Shown one piece after another: positions 43,559 to 53,243 of a stretch of 64,000 bases of DNA. This DNA is from Pseudomonas mendocina (GTDB lineage: Bacteria; Pseudomonadota; Gammaproteobacteria; Pseudomonadales; Pseudomonadaceae): positions 3,534,001-3,598,000 of the forward strand of contig NZ_LR134290.1 in the NCBI RefSeq assembly GCF_900636545.1, in the 5' to 3' direction. A model generated the notes under the pieces. It saw only the letters and a list, made by a program, of their open reading frames with translations, searched no databases and was not told the origin of the DNA. How positions within the stretch are numbered: position 1 is the stretch's first letter; every line of letters starts with the position of its first letter. The position numbers and the translations under genes were made by a program.

Positions 43559-43578
43559 ATATCGAAAAATACCGATAT
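43559..43578. promoter_or_regulatory. ArsR operator O3 upstream of quinone oxidoreductase
   Basis: ATATCGAAAAATACCGATAT, same half-sites as O1, 28 bases before the oxidoreductase ATG. Confidence 0.7.
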
Positions 43579-43606
43579 CCCTTTTTAGCGAAACGAGGAA
43601 CACGAC

Positions 43607-44590
43607 ATGAAAGCGCAAGTACTGGACTCATTTGGCGGCCCGGAATCATTCGAGCTTCGCGAGGTACCCAAGCCGGTGCCACAGGCAGGGCAGGTGCTGG
43701 TCCGCGTTCACGCCACCTCCATCAACCCGCTGGATTACCAGGTGCGTCGCGGCGACTATGTCGACTACGTCCCCCTTCCCGCCATCACCGGGCATGACGT
43801 ATCCGGCGTGGTCGAAGCGGTCGGTCCGGGTGTGACCAGCTTCGTGCCGGGCGACGAGGTCTGGTACACCCCGCAGATCTTCGACGGCCCCGGCAGCTAC
43901 GCCGAGTATCACATTGCAGCGGAAAGCATCATCGGCAAGAAACCTGCCTCACTGAGCCACCTCGAAGCGGCCACCCTGACCCTGGTGGGCGGCACGGCCT
44001 GGGAAGCGCTGGTGGTACGTGCCGAGCTCAAGGTGGGCGAGAGCATCCTGATACATGGCGGTGCCGGAGGCGTCGGCCATGTGGCGATCCAACTGGCAAA
44101 AGCAATGGGCGCCCGAGTGTTCACCACCGTGCGCGAAGCGAACTTCGAGTTCGCGCGGAGCCTGGGCGCCGACGTCGCCATCGACTACGAGCAGGAGGAC
44201 TACGTCGACGCCATCCTGCGGGAAACCGATGGCCACGGCGTCGACGTGATATTCGACACCATCGGCGGCGACACCTTGTCACGTAGCCCCGACGCCCTCG
44301 CGCAACTGGGTCGCGTGGTCTCGATCGTGGACATCGCCAAGCCGCAGAACCTCATCCAGGCCTGGGGCAAGAACGCGAGCTACCACTTCGTCTTCACCCG
44401 CCAGAACCGCGGCAAGCTCGATGAGCTGAGTGCACTGGTCGAGCGTGGCCAACTGCGGCCACACGTCGGCGCCGTCTATTCGCTTGCGGATATTTCTCGC
44501 GCCCATGCGCTGCTGGAGAGCCCCAACAACGGCCTGCGAGGAAAGATCGCGATTGCCGTCGAGCCACAGACTCATCTCGCCAGTGCCTGA
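43607..44590 (+). CDS. zinc-independent quinone oxidoreductase (MDR family)
   Basis: 327 residues; ACGAGG is nine bases before ATG. GroES-like N-terminal domain ([33 protein letters not shown]) and Rossmann motif [20 protein letters not shown]. Lacks the catalytic and structural zinc cysteines. Reduces quinones or enones with NADPH. Controlled by the ArsR repressor through O2/O3, followed by an ABM monooxygenase, which supports a quinone or electrophile detoxification role. Confidence 0.9.
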   Translation: MKAQVLDSFGGPESFELREVPKPVPQAGQVLVRVHATSINPLDYQVRRGDYVDYVPLPAITGHDVSGVVEAVGPGVTSFVPGDEVWYTPQIFDGPGSYAEYHIAAESIIGKKPASLSHLEAATLTLVGGTAWEALVVRAELKVGESILIHGGAGGVGHVAIQLAKAMGARVFTTVREANFEFARSLGADVAIDYEQEDYVDAILRETDGHGVDVIFDTIGGDTLSRSPDALAQLGRVVSIVDIAKPQNLIQAWGKNASYHFVFTRQNRGKLDELSALVERGQLRPHVGAVYSLADISRAHALLESPNNGLRGKIAIAVEPQTHLASA

Positions 44591-44618
44591 CCAACCAACT
44601 CAACCCGAGGAATCACAC

Positions 44619-44984
44619 ATGATCTATGAAATCGCCCTGCTACCCGTGCATCAGGAACGCATTGAACCGTTCAGGCAGGCATTCGCCGACGTCGCCCCAT
44701 TGCTCCGCCGCGCCAAGGGGTACCGTGGTCATATGCTGGCGCAAGGTATCGAAACGCCAGAACGGTTCAACCTGATAGTCCGTTGGCAAACCCTTGAGGA
44801 TCACACGCCGGGCTTCGAGGCGAGTGAAGACCACCGGCAATTCATGATGGCGCTGGAAGATTACTTTTCAGACGAACCGCAGGTTTACCACATCGAAGGA
44901 GCAGCCTTTGCTGCAAGTGAGCCGGCGAGTCAGCACGGTTTCTTCGACATGCTAGAGTCACCACCTCAGGAGCTTCGTCGATAA
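44619..44984 (+). CDS. antibiotic biosynthesis monooxygenase (ABM) family protein
   Basis: 121 residues; GAGG eight bases upstream. ABM fold: YEIALLPVHQERIEPFRQAF, GYRGHMLAQGIETPERF and LIVRWQTLEDH. Probably a quinol or small aromatic monooxygenase. It lies 28 bases behind the quinone oxidoreductase, giving the same reductase/ABM pairing as mdaB and the YgiN-like gene at 15 kb. Confidence 0.83.
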   Translation: MIYEIALLPVHQERIEPFRQAFADVAPLLRRAKGYRGHMLAQGIETPERFNLIVRWQTLEDHTPGFEASEDHRQFMMALEDYFSDEPQVYHIEGAAFAASEPASQHGFFDMLESPPQELRR

Positions 44985-45082
44985 CCTGCTGTGATTGTGC
45001 CTGGACGTCGCGTGCCCGATGACCTTCGCTTGTCGCGACGAATCATCGGCACGCGCATCCGCCCAAAGGAGAAATACCCGAG

Positions 45083-45880
45083 ATGGACCGTTTTCAGCGC
45101 TTCGCTCCCCTATTGGCCCTTTGCCTGCTCCCCCTCTACGCCGAGGCTCGCCAGCAGCAACCCTGTGACGGCGCAATGCTGGAGGCACTCGCCAAGCAGC
45201 TGGGGCAGCAGGATTGGGCCGTTCCCGATAATAGAGGCGATGGTCCATTGGTAGCTGCTGCCTGCAAGCCCTGGCCGGATGCCCCGAACCTGTCGGTGGT
45301 GACCCTGGCCTACCGCAGTGCAGCGGATACAACGCCAGCCGGCGAGCGCAACCTGCATTGGCTGACGGCGAAGGTGGAGAAGCGAACCGGGCAGTTGCGC
45401 GAGCGCTATGACGCTTACCTTGGCGAAGATGCCGAACTGGAAATCGATGCCAACAGCCTCTGGCTGGATACGGCCCGTTATCACCTGGCGCCAGGGGTTC
45501 GCGCCTTCGGTGTGGTGGTTAGCAGCGTGGCGCGCGGCGCAAGCTGCCCGGATGCCGGTTTCAATGACCTGCTGACGCTGATGGCGCCGGACGGCCCCCA
45601 GTTACGCCCCGTGCTCTCCACCTACCTGAGTTCCTGGTCGACGGTGAAAGGCACATCCTGCGTGATGGACAGCGATTTCCAATCGGAACAGGCCGACCTG
45701 ACACTCGCCATCGCCTCCACGCAATCCCATGGTTATGCCGATCTACTGGTGAGCGCACGCGTTCGCGACGCGCGCGGCGGAAACACCCTGCGCACGGTGA
45801 ACACGACTGTCCGCTACGACGGCAAACAGTACCCCTTCAAACAGTATCCGACCTTCTGGACGAGAGACGCGCAGCCGTAA
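45083..45880 (+). CDS. secreted hypothetical protein
   Basis: 265 residues; AAGGAG about 12 bases upstream. Sec signal MDRFQRFAPLLALCLLPLYA then EA. Four cysteines in the mature chain (QPCDG, AACKP, ASCPD, SCVMD) suggest two disulfides. Contains DANSLWLDTARYHLAPGVRAF, a beta-rich stretch. No family recognised. It is behind the ABM gene but separated by about 100 bases. Confidence 0.78.
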   Translation: MDRFQRFAPLLALCLLPLYAEARQQQPCDGAMLEALAKQLGQQDWAVPDNRGDGPLVAAACKPWPDAPNLSVVTLAYRSAADTTPAGERNLHWLTAKVEKRTGQLRERYDAYLGEDAELEIDANSLWLDTARYHLAPGVRAFGVVVSSVARGASCPDAGFNDLLTLMAPDGPQLRPVLSTYLSSWSTVKGTSCVMDSDFQSEQADLTLAIASTQSHGYADLLVSARVRDARGGNTLRTVNTTVRYDGKQYPFKQYPTFWTRDAQP

Positions 45881-45953
45881 CGCCGTCGTACTCCTGAGCG
45901 GTACGCAAGGCTCCCCCCAGGCTTAGCGGGAGTCTTTGAATACCGGTGCAGAA

Positions 45954-46043
45954 TCAGAACGTGGTTTGCACACGTACGTAGAACGTATGGTAGGTGCCTT
46001 CATCGGTCAGGCCATTCTTAGCGCCTTCGCCCGTTATTGGCTC
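45954..46043 (-). pseudogene. remnant: last strand of an outer-membrane beta-barrel protein
   Basis: A 29-residue open stretch on the minus strand ends DEGTYHTFYVRVQTTF then stop. Hydrophobic residues at alternate positions and a terminal Phe are the C-terminal signal that outer-membrane barrels use for BamA insertion. The frame is closed by a stop at 46044-46046 and no barrel gene precedes it, so it looks like the end of a deleted porin or receptor gene. Confidence 0.5.
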
Positions 46044-46135
46044 TCACCTTGCAGCGCGACGTATCGCTTACACGGCTGCCTTGCCATTGCCCGTCTAGAC
46101 TGCTGAATCCATCCACACCACCGAGGGGACTCAGC

Positions 46136-46615
46136 ATGACCAGCAAGAACACCATCTGCCTCTGGTACGACCGCGACGCGCTGGAAGCTGCGACCTTCTA
46201 TGCCGCAACCTTCCCTGACAGCGCGGTGCTGGCGGTGCATCACGCCCCTGGTGACTACCCATCGGGACAGCAGGGTGATGTGGTGACGGTAGAGTTCACC
46301 GTCATGGGAATCCCCTGCCTCGGCCTCAATGGCGGCCCGGCGTTCCAGCACAACGAGGCGTTCTCGTTTCAGGTTGCGACCGACGATCAGGCCGAGACGG
46401 ATCGCTTATGGCACGCGATCATCGACAACGGCGGACAGGCCAGTGAATGCGGCTGGTGCAAGGACAGGTGGGGCATCTCATGGCAGATCACGCCGCGCAT
46501 CCTCAGCGCCGCCATCGCCAACCCTGACCGCGCGGCAGCCAAGCGTGCCTTCGAGGCGATGATGACCATGAGCAAGATCGAGATCGCCGTTATCGAGGCT
46601 GCGCTGAAGGGCTGA
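46136..46615 (+). CDS. VOC superfamily (PhnB/3-demethylubiquinone methyltransferase-like) protein
   Basis: 159 residues; GAGGGG eight bases before ATG. Motifs ICLWYDRDALEAATFYAATFPDS by parts, VEFTVMGIPCLGLNGGPAF and GWCKDRWGISWQITP are those of the PhnB-like glyoxalase fold. Family is often annotated as methyltransferase without evidence; more likely a binding or isomerase-like VOC protein. Confidence 0.88.
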   Translation: MTSKNTICLWYDRDALEAATFYAATFPDSAVLAVHHAPGDYPSGQQGDVVTVEFTVMGIPCLGLNGGPAFQHNEAFSFQVATDDQAETDRLWHAIIDNGGQASECGWCKDRWGISWQITPRILSAAIANPDRAAAKRAFEAMMTMSKIEIAVIEAALKG

Positions 46616-46628
46616 CTGCCGAGATGAA

Positions 46629-47114
46629 TCAGGCGCGGGCGTTCTTCTTCTGCAGGATCAACGAGGCTTCGTTGTAGGCGCTCTGGAAGGCGTCGCTGCC
46701 GATCCAGGCCACTGCGGCGTCTTCGTCCTCTTCATGGAATATGGCTCGATAGACGATCAACAGGCCCATCATGAAATCGGTGGCGGCCTCCTGCGACTCT
46801 TCCGCGACTACCAGTTCCAGCACGGGGTACTGCAGGAATACCAGGCACATGGCGAGCAGGCTGATAGCTTCACCGGCCTTCATCGCCTGGAACAGGTCAT
46901 CGAAATGCGCGGGGTCGAAACCGTTCTCCTCGATGTCCTTGAAGTCAAAAGTGGCGAGGTCGATCTCGACATCATCGAACGGTTCGTTGATAAAGGGATT
47001 GGTCAGAATCGGATGGACGACATTGGCTTGCGGCCTGGCCTTGCCCATGCGGTTCTGCCTGGCTTTGCTCTTGGCCCGCTGGGCGCGCTTCTTCTGTTTG
47101 TCTGCGGATGCCAT
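46629..47114 (-). CDS. hypothetical protein with basic N terminus
   Basis: 161 residues from ATG 47114 (GAGG nine bases upstream). Very basic N terminus (ASADKQKKRAQRAKSKARQN), then an acidic stretch (DDVEIDLATFDFKDIEENGF) and a helical C-terminal domain with DFMMGLLIVYRAIFHEEDED. The charge pattern suggests RNA or ribosome contact, but no family is recognised. An in-frame start at 47147 is possible. Confidence 0.72.
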   Translation of the reverse strand: MASADKQKKRAQRAKSKARQNRMGKARPQANVVHPILTNPFINEPFDDVEIDLATFDFKDIEENGFDPAHFDDLFQAMKAGEAISLLAMCLVFLQYPVLELVVAEESQEAATDFMMGLLIVYRAIFHEEDEDAAVAWIGSDAFQSAYNEASLILQKKNARA

Positions 47115-47293
47115 GGGGCGGTCCTCGTTTGGTACAGCCATATCCATGGCGCGGAAAGTTCAGGCGCCATTGTATTCAGTCTTCGATAGCCTGCGGCTGA
47201 TTTTGCAGACGGAGAGTCACGCCTTGAGAACAGGCTTGCCTCTTTGGCCTTCAGCTGTTTTCTTCGAGCCACATGGATGACGGGAACCTGACC

Positions 47294-47974
47294 ATGACTG
47301 ACCGCGAACAACTGCACCGCGATGGCTATGCATTGCTGCGCCAGGCGGTTCCTGCCGAGTGGCTGGATGAGTTGCGCACCCTGTTCGACGCGCGCATTAC
47401 ACCCTCGCATCAGTGGCCGGTACCGCGCGGCGCTGACTGGCATCACTCGCGGCTGGATGACCACGCCATGATTCAGGCCGTATGTCGCCTGCCGCAACTG
47501 CTGGCAGTGATCGGCGAGCTGATCGGCGAACGCTTCTTCCTGGCCCAGGTGGAAGGTCGCGAGCCACTGGCTGGAGGCGGTCATCAGCAACTGCACCGCG
47601 ATCTCTCGATACAGCGCCCAGGTGATATCGCCAATGCCATGGTCTTCTTCGACGACTATGGCCCGGACAACGGCGCTACGCGTATCGTCCCGGGCAGCCA
47701 CCGTCCGTATGCCGACGAGCCGCCATTCGACTTCAACGACGAGTCCCGCTCAGTGCAACTTGCGGGTGCGGCCGGCGACATCCTGGTGTTCGATGTGGAC
47801 CTAATACACGCCGGCAGCCTGAACCGGCTCGGCACACGTCGCCGCTCGATCCTGATCAGCTACTTCGCCGAGCCACTGTATGCGTCCTATCTGGAAACGC
47901 GCAGCCTGCGAGGGATTCGCATGGACGCGAGCGAACGCTTCGAACCTGCGAATTTCTCATTGAGCCCAGCGTGA
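47294..47974 (+). CDS. phytanoyl-CoA dioxygenase (PhyH) family protein
   Basis: 226 residues. Fe(II)/2-oxoglutarate oxygenase fold: HRDGYALLRQAVP at the N terminus, HxD metal ligands in QQLHRDLS, GATRIVPGSHRPYAD, and distal His/Arg in LIHAGSLNRLG. Hydroxylates an unknown small molecule. Start at ATG 47294 with ACGGGA upstream; ATG 47273 lacks a site. Confidence 0.88.
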   Translation: MTDREQLHRDGYALLRQAVPAEWLDELRTLFDARITPSHQWPVPRGADWHHSRLDDHAMIQAVCRLPQLLAVIGELIGERFFLAQVEGREPLAGGGHQQLHRDLSIQRPGDIANAMVFFDDYGPDNGATRIVPGSHRPYADEPPFDFNDESRSVQLAGAAGDILVFDVDLIHAGSLNRLGTRRRSILISYFAEPLYASYLETRSLRGIRMDASERFEPANFSLSPA

Positions 47975-47992
47975 GCAAGGCGGTTGCCCGTT

Positions 47993-48865
47993 TCAGCAGA
48001 CGGTACTGACATCCCTTGCCGGCGGCAGGCCGAACAGCCGGCGGTATTCGCGGCTGAACTGAGACACGCTTTCGTAACCCACCGCGAACGCTGCACTGCT
48101 GGCGCTGGCGCCCTCCCCTGTCATCAGGCGTCGTGCTTCGATCAGACGCAGCTGTTTCTGAAATTGCAGCGGCGTCAATGATGTCTGGTTGCGAAAGTGG
48201 TGATGAAAAGATGACGGGCTCATACCCGCCACGGACGCCAGATGCTCCACCGGCAGAAGCCGGGTGAATTCGGTACGCAGCACCTTCACCGCCCGGGCGA
48301 TACGCTGTGCATGGCCGTCCGGCCAGCCCAGGCGACTGATTGCCGAGCCATGTCGACCAGCCAGCAACCAGTAATGCAGTTCGCGCACACGCGAAGCATG
48401 CAGCACTGCCGCCGAAGCTGGGCGCTCGAGCAGTCGCATCAGACGTAGCGCCGCTTCGGCGACTTCGCTATCGGTCGGTTCGATGCGGATGGGCTCCACC
48501 TCCGCACTCGGCACCGCCTTCATTTCCTCCATCAATTCGGTGAGCAGTGCAGGGTCGAGGTCGATCACCAGCGAGATATACGGAGCCTCGTGGCTCGCCT
48601 CAATGATCTGGCTCACCGTCGGTACGTCAGCGGTGATCAACAGCGAATCACCGGCGCTGAAGTTGAAGGTTCGGGTGCCCATCATGACGCGCTTGCAGCC
48701 CTGCAAGACCAGGCAGGCCAAGGGCCGGGTAATGGCGTAATCCAGCCCACTGGGTTCTGACGTGCGAATGATGGTCAAGCCGGGAATGGGGGCTTGGGCA
48801 AGCCCTCCGAAGTTCTCACTTTTATCCAGATAATCGCGGACGACTTCCAGCAAGGCTGCGCTCAT
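47993..48865 (-). CDS. AraC family regulator (AraC_N type)
   Basis: 290 residues. N-terminal AraC_N domain (ACLVLQGCKRVMMGTRTFNF, AGDSLLITADVPTVSQI) and C-terminal double HTH (VEHLASVAGMSPSSFHHHFR, SAAFAVGYESVSQFSREYRR). Regulators of this type commonly sit divergent to an SDR or aldo-keto reductase that they control, as here with the SDR at 49005. Confidence 0.9.
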   Translation of the reverse strand: MSAALLEVVRDYLDKSENFGGLAQAPIPGLTIIRTSEPSGLDYAITRPLACLVLQGCKRVMMGTRTFNFSAGDSLLITADVPTVSQIIEASHEAPYISLVIDLDPALLTELMEEMKAVPSAEVEPIRIEPTDSEVAEAALRLMRLLERPASAAVLHASRVRELHYWLLAGRHGSAISRLGWPDGHAQRIARAVKVLRTEFTRLLPVEHLASVAGMSPSSFHHHFRNQTSLTPLQFQKQLRLIEARRLMTGEGASASSAAFAVGYESVSQFSREYRRLFGLPPARDVSTVC

Positions 48866-49004
48866 TGAGGGCTCCTGAAGCTGATCCCGGGCATGTCATC
48901 CCCCTTTGGAGAAATAGGCAAAAAGCGTTGAGGTTTCGGTAAGGACGGGGTCGCACCACGAGCCACACAATGAAATCCCGTTCACCCATCAGAGGATTTT
49001 TACC

Positions 49005-49760
49005 ATGACCAAGATCGCCATCGTAACCGGCTCCAGCCGTGGCCTCGGCCACAATACTGCGCTGAACATCGCGCGTCAGGGAATCGACGTCGTCGTCACC
49101 TATCACAGCCAGGCCGACACCGCACAGGCCGTGGTTGCCGAAATCCAGGCTCTGGGACGCAAGGCGGTCGCCCTGCAACTCGACGCTGGCGACGTCAGCA
49201 CCTTTTCAGCCTTCGTACAACGCCTGCGCCAGGCGCTGAACGAGACCTGGCATCGCGACAGCTTCGACCACCTGATCAACAACGCCGGCCATGGCGATAT
49301 GGCGTCGATTACCAACACCACTGAAGCACAGTTCGATGCCCTGGTGAACGTGCACTTCAAAGGAGTGTTCTTCCTGACCCAGGCGTTGTTGCCGCTGATG
49401 GCCGACGGTGGTCGTATCGTCAATATCTCGTCCGGGCTGACCCGCGTGTCCTATCCCGGTTTCTCGGCCTACTCGGCGGTCAAGGGCGCAGTGGAAGTGC
49501 TGAGCCTGTACATGGCCAAGGAGCTGGGCAGCCGGGGTATAGCAGTCAACACGGTGGCGCCCGGTGCCATCGAAACGGATTTCCTCGGTGGCGCCGTACG
49601 CGACATGCCGGATCTGAACAAGGTGTTCGCGGAGATGACGGCGCTGGGGCGGGTCGGTGTGCCGGACGATATCGGCCCGATGATCGCCAACCTGCTCGGC
49701 GAGCAGAATCGCTGGATCAACGCCCAGCGCATCGAGGTATCCGGCGGTCAGGCGATCTGA
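49005..49760 (+). CDS. SDR family oxidoreductase
   Basis: 251 residues, classical SDR: cofactor motif TGSSRGLG, NNAGHG, catalytic Ser (NISSG) and YSAVK. Arg after TGSS favours NADPH. Divergent from an AraC_N regulator. Substrate unknown. Confidence 0.9.
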   Translation: MTKIAIVTGSSRGLGHNTALNIARQGIDVVVTYHSQADTAQAVVAEIQALGRKAVALQLDAGDVSTFSAFVQRLRQALNETWHRDSFDHLINNAGHGDMASITNTTEAQFDALVNVHFKGVFFLTQALLPLMADGGRIVNISSGLTRVSYPGFSAYSAVKGAVEVLSLYMAKELGSRGIAVNTVAPGAIETDFLGGAVRDMPDLNKVFAEMTALGRVGVPDDIGPMIANLLGEQNRWINAQRIEVSGGQAI

Positions 49761-49808
49761 TCCCCCCACTGCGACCGGATAACCCGGTCGCAGTGATGTC
49801 CACATACC

Positions 49809-50696
49809 CTAGCCGCGCGCCGGCTGCTCCGCCATGCGCTGACGTATCAGTTCCAGGTAGCGTCGAGCGCCCAGCCCAAGTGGCCGGCTGCTGCTCCAGA
49901 CGATATCCACCCACAGCCTCAGTTGGCTGGCCATGTTGTCGAAGGCCACGGTCTGCAAGTTGCCCGAGTCGATCAGGGCGGCGACCAACGGATGCGGCAG
50001 GTAGGCCCAGCCGAGCCCGGCCTGCACCAGGTTGAGCGTGGCCAGGTCGCTGTCGGTGAGCCACAGGTGATGGGACAAAATCATCTGTGGCTCGGTCGCC
50101 GACGCAGAACCGGCCGCGACTATGATCTGCCGCGCCTCGACCATCCCCTGCTCGGCCATCTGCCTGAGGTAGCCCGGCGCCGCGACTGCCGTCAGTAGCT
50201 GGCTGCCGGCTTCGAGAAAGTGTTCCCGCTCATCGATGCCGGGGCGCTCGAACACCAGTGCCAGGTGGACGCTGCCTTCATGCATCAGACGCACCGCCTC
50301 CGCCTGCGAGGCCGAGCGCACCTCGACCTGCAGCAGAGGAAATTCGTTCGCCAGGTCGATCAGGGGCTGACTCCACAGGCCGCTCTGCAACTCCGGCGCC
50401 ATGGCGATTACCAGCCGCCGTTCCAGGCCCTGGTGCATTTGCAGGGTCTGAGCGTCGAGCCGGTTGAGTTGCCGCGCGGCCTGACGTGCCTGAGGCTCCA
50501 GTGCCAACGCAGCCTGGGTCGGCAGGGCCTTGCGCGTGCTGCGATCGAACAGCTCCAGATCCAGCTCCGCTTCGAGCTGGGCAATGGCCATGCTCACAGC
50601 GGAAGGCACGCGCCCGAGCTGACGTGCAGCGGAAGAGAAGGAACCGCCGTCCAGCACCGCGAGGAAGACGCGCAGGGTTTCGCTGTTGAATGCCAT
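49809..50696 (-). CDS. LysR family transcriptional regulator
   Basis: 295 residues from ATG 50696 (a TTG 12 bases upstream is in frame). [23 protein letters not shown] and [20 protein letters not shown], then the effector domain. Divergent from two coupled SDR genes, its likely targets. Lies behind the SDR at 49005 in convergent orientation. Confidence 0.9.
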   Translation of the reverse strand: MAFNSETLRVFLAVLDGGSFSSAARQLGRVPSAVSMAIAQLEAELDLELFDRSTRKALPTQAALALEPQARQAARQLNRLDAQTLQMHQGLERRLVIAMAPELQSGLWSQPLIDLANEFPLLQVEVRSASQAEAVRLMHEGSVHLALVFERPGIDEREHFLEAGSQLLTAVAAPGYLRQMAEQGMVEARQIIVAAGSASATEPQMILSHHLWLTDSDLATLNLVQAGLGWAYLPHPLVAALIDSGNLQTVAFDNMASQLRLWVDIVWSSSRPLGLGARRYLELIRQRMAEQPARG

Positions 50697-50788
50697 GGTC
50701 GTTGTCAATTTCCCTGATGACTATCGTCTTTTTTTATCAGCTTACTCCTTCTAACTTCCAGCCATCGACAACCCGATGGGAGCCTTGC

Positions 50789-51565
50789 ATGAAACAGGAC
50801 TGGAAAGACCAGGTTGCACTGGTCAGCGGTGCCGGCAGCGAACACGGCATCGGCATGGCCATCGCCCGGCGCCTGGGCGCGGCTGGCGCGAAGCTGATCG
50901 TCACCGCCAGCAGTGCGCGCATCGCCGAACGCGTCGCAGAACTGCGCGCCGAAGGCTTCGAGGCCGAGGGCCGGGCCGTCGACCTCACCGACGAAGCCGG
51001 GGTGCTGGCATTCGCCGCCTGGGCCGAAGGGCTGTGGGGGCACGTCGACATTCTGGTGAACAATGCCGGCATGACCATGCAGGGCAGCCCCGAGACGTTC
51101 GAAGAGGTATCCAGCATGAGCCTGGAGACCTGGAACCTGACGATCGCACGTAACCTGACCACCGCCTTCCTGCTCACCCGCGCCGTGTTGCCGGGCATGC
51201 AGGCGCGCGGCTACGGGCGCATCATCCATATCAGCTCTACCACCGGCACCAAGGCCGGCCACCCAGGCGAAGCGGCCTATAGCGCAGCCAAGGCCGGCAT
51301 GGTGGGATTGAACATGGGCCTGGCGCTGGAAGTGGCCCGCCAGGGCATCACGGTCAACTCAGTGGCGCCAGGCTGGATCGCCACGGGCTCGAGCACGCCA
51401 CATGAACAGCGCGCCGCAGCCTACGTGCCGATCGGCCGCGCCGGCCGCCCCGAGGAAGTGGCATCAGCCGTGGCCTTCCTCGCCTCCCCGGAAGCCAGCT
51501 ACATCACCGGCGAAGTGCTGGTGGTCGATGGCGGCAACTGCCTGATCGAGGACAAGGCCCCATGA
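50789..51565 (+). CDS. SDR family oxidoreductase (FabG-like)
   Basis: 258 residues; GGGAG seven bases upstream. [14 protein letters not shown] cofactor loop, NNAGMT, HISSTTG and YSAAK catalytic residues, and a C-terminal [11 protein letters not shown] as in FabG. First of a coupled pair, with ATGA overlap to the next SDR. Probably oxidises or reduces a hydroxyacyl or polyol substrate. Confidence 0.9.
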   Translation: MKQDWKDQVALVSGAGSEHGIGMAIARRLGAAGAKLIVTASSARIAERVAELRAEGFEAEGRAVDLTDEAGVLAFAAWAEGLWGHVDILVNNAGMTMQGSPETFEEVSSMSLETWNLTIARNLTTAFLLTRAVLPGMQARGYGRIIHISSTTGTKAGHPGEAAYSAAKAGMVGLNMGLALEVARQGITVNSVAPGWIATGSSTPHEQRAAAYVPIGRAGRPEEVASAVAFLASPEASYITGEVLVVDGGNCLIEDKAP

Positions 51566-52335
51566 CTACCGAACCCAAAACCCGCCCCGTGGTACTGATC
51601 ACCGGCGCCGCTGGCGGCGTGGGCAGTGCGCTGGTGGCGCGCTTCCTCGCAAGTGATTGGCAGGTGTTCGCCACCGACGCCAACGCTGACGGTCTGGCTG
51701 AGCTGGGCCAGCGCCATGCGCTGGTCGGCAGCCTGGCGACGGATATCCGCAAGCCCGCCCATTGCAACGCGGTGGTGGCAGCCGCAATAGAAGCAGCTGG
51801 CAGACTGGATGCATTGATCAACGCAGCAGGGGTATGGCGCGAAGGGCCGGTGGAAGCCTTCAGCGAGGAGGATTTCGACCTGGTATTGGACGTCAACCTC
51901 AAGGCCAGCTTCTTCATGTGCGCGGCGGCCATTGCTCACCTGCGCCAGACACGGGGTGCCATCGTCAATATTTCCAGCGACGCCGGGCGCCAGGGCAACC
52001 CGAACGCAGCCGCCTATTGCGCCAGCAAGGGCGGCCTGAGCATTTTCACCAAGGCCCTGGCGCTGGATCTGGCGCCCTACGGCGTGCGTTGCAACGCTGT
52101 TTCGCCCGGCGACATCGAAACACCGATGCTCAAGTTCCAGGCCGAGCATTACGGCAACGGCGACCCGCAGGCTTACTATCGGGAGTTGCTGGGGAAATAT
52201 CCGCAGGGCGATCAGGCGCGCTTCATCCAGCCGCAGGAAGTGGCGGAGCTGGCGTTCTTCCTCTGCCAGCCCGGCGCCCGCTCGATCACTGGCGCCGACA
52301 TGGCCATCGATCAGGGCGTGTCAGCCGGTCACTGA
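51562..52335 (+). CDS. SDR family oxidoreductase
   Basis: 257 residues, start overlapping the previous stop. [21 protein letters not shown] and YCASK motifs; C-terminal [11 protein letters not shown]. Two SDRs in one coupled operon under a LysR suggests consecutive steps on one substrate. Its end overlaps the convergent binding-protein gene by seven bases. Confidence 0.9.
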   Translation: MTTEPKTRPVVLITGAAGGVGSALVARFLASDWQVFATDANADGLAELGQRHALVGSLATDIRKPAHCNAVVAAAIEAAGRLDALINAAGVWREGPVEAFSEEDFDLVLDVNLKASFFMCAAAIAHLRQTRGAIVNISSDAGRQGNPNAAAYCASKGGLSIFTKALALDLAPYGVRCNAVSPGDIETPMLKFQAEHYGNGDPQAYYRELLGKYPQGDQARFIQPQEVAELAFFLCQPGARSITGADMAIDQGVSAGH

Positions 52336-53078
52336 TCGTCCTGCCGTTCATAGCGGCGCTGGATACGTGTCAGCTCCCCCGAGCGGCGCAACGTGGCCAG
52401 GGCAGCAGCCCAGGCCGCGACCAGCGCATCATCGCTGTCACGGCTGAAGGCGATGTACAGCGAGGAGCGGTACAGCTCGATGGGCACCCGCCTGAGGGTG
52501 CCGGGGGCGATGCCCAGTTGGCGGCTGTAATAGGCCACACCGGCGTCGGTATCGCCGACGATCAGTACGGTGCGCCCGGCCAGGAGCATGCGATAGAGCT
52601 GATGGCTCTCGGCTGCACTCTTGTCGAGATTCCCGAACCCCAGCGATTCGAGCATTCTCGGTACCAGGCCGGCGTGACGCGTGGTGATCTGCGGCGCGTG
52701 CATCAGTTGCTCAAGGGAGGTGATCGGCGTGGCCGTGCTGGCCAACTGATAAGGATGGATGGACTCTTCCACGATCGGCCCGACCCACTTGTAAAGCGGC
52801 TCACGCTCGGGCGTACGAAACATCGAATACATGATGGTTCTGGGACGGTTCTGCAGCGCATAGGTAGCGCGCATGGTCGGCAACAGGTCGATCTCGAAGT
52901 CATCCCCGGTGAGCACCATGATGGCCCGCACGACCTCCGTCGACATACCGGTGAGCTGGCCGTTGTCCGTATAGTTGTACGGTGCCCACTCCTCGGTGAC
53001 GAGCTGATAGGGCTCGGCACTGGCAAAGTTACCGAGCAGCAGAACGAACACAGCGGCTGCAAGTGGCAAATGCGTCAC
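52329..53078 (-). CDS. periplasmic substrate-binding protein, family 3
   Basis: 249 residues from GTG 53078, which yields a proper Sec signal (MTHLPLAAAVFVLLLGNFAS then A). Fold motifs EWAPYNYTDNGQLTGMSTEV, PRTIMYSMFRTPEREPLYKW and a C-terminal ELTRIQRRYE. Orphan of any transporter. The frame stays open up to 53555 but that part overlaps a MerR remnant on the other strand and has no coding character. Confidence 0.85.
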   Translation of the reverse strand: MTHLPLAAAVFVLLLGNFASAEPYQLVTEEWAPYNYTDNGQLTGMSTEVVRAIMVLTGDDFEIDLLPTMRATYALQNRPRTIMYSMFRTPEREPLYKWVGPIVEESIHPYQLASTATPITSLEQLMHAPQITTRHAGLVPRMLESLGFGNLDKSAAESHQLYRMLLAGRTVLIVGDTDAGVAYYSRQLGIAPGTLRRVPIELYRSSLYIAFSRDSDDALVAAWAAALATLRRSGELTRIQRRYERQDDQ

Positions 53079-53243
53079 GAAATAGCCTGGAAGTGAGGGA
53101 GTGGTTACAGCGAGAGTTGGAGCGTGCGTTCGTCCAGCATAGCGCTTAACCGGCGTGAATGACTGAGCACCAGCGCTCGGCAGGCCAAACGCATGCAAAT
53201 GGTTAAAGTCTGGCTCCTCTTCGTTTCGCGCCGGGCATTCCCC

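Larger units (their letters stand above)
43433..43578 (+). repeat. tandem duplication of the arsR gene tail plus operator
   Basis: ATAGGGAAAGAGCTG occurs at 43435-43449, where it encodes the last residues IGKEL, and again at 43525-43539; each copy is followed by an operator-type palindrome (O2, O3) about 20-30 bases later. Spacing is 90-91 bases. The second copy is non-coding, a diverged duplicate of the gene end. Confidence 0.7.
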
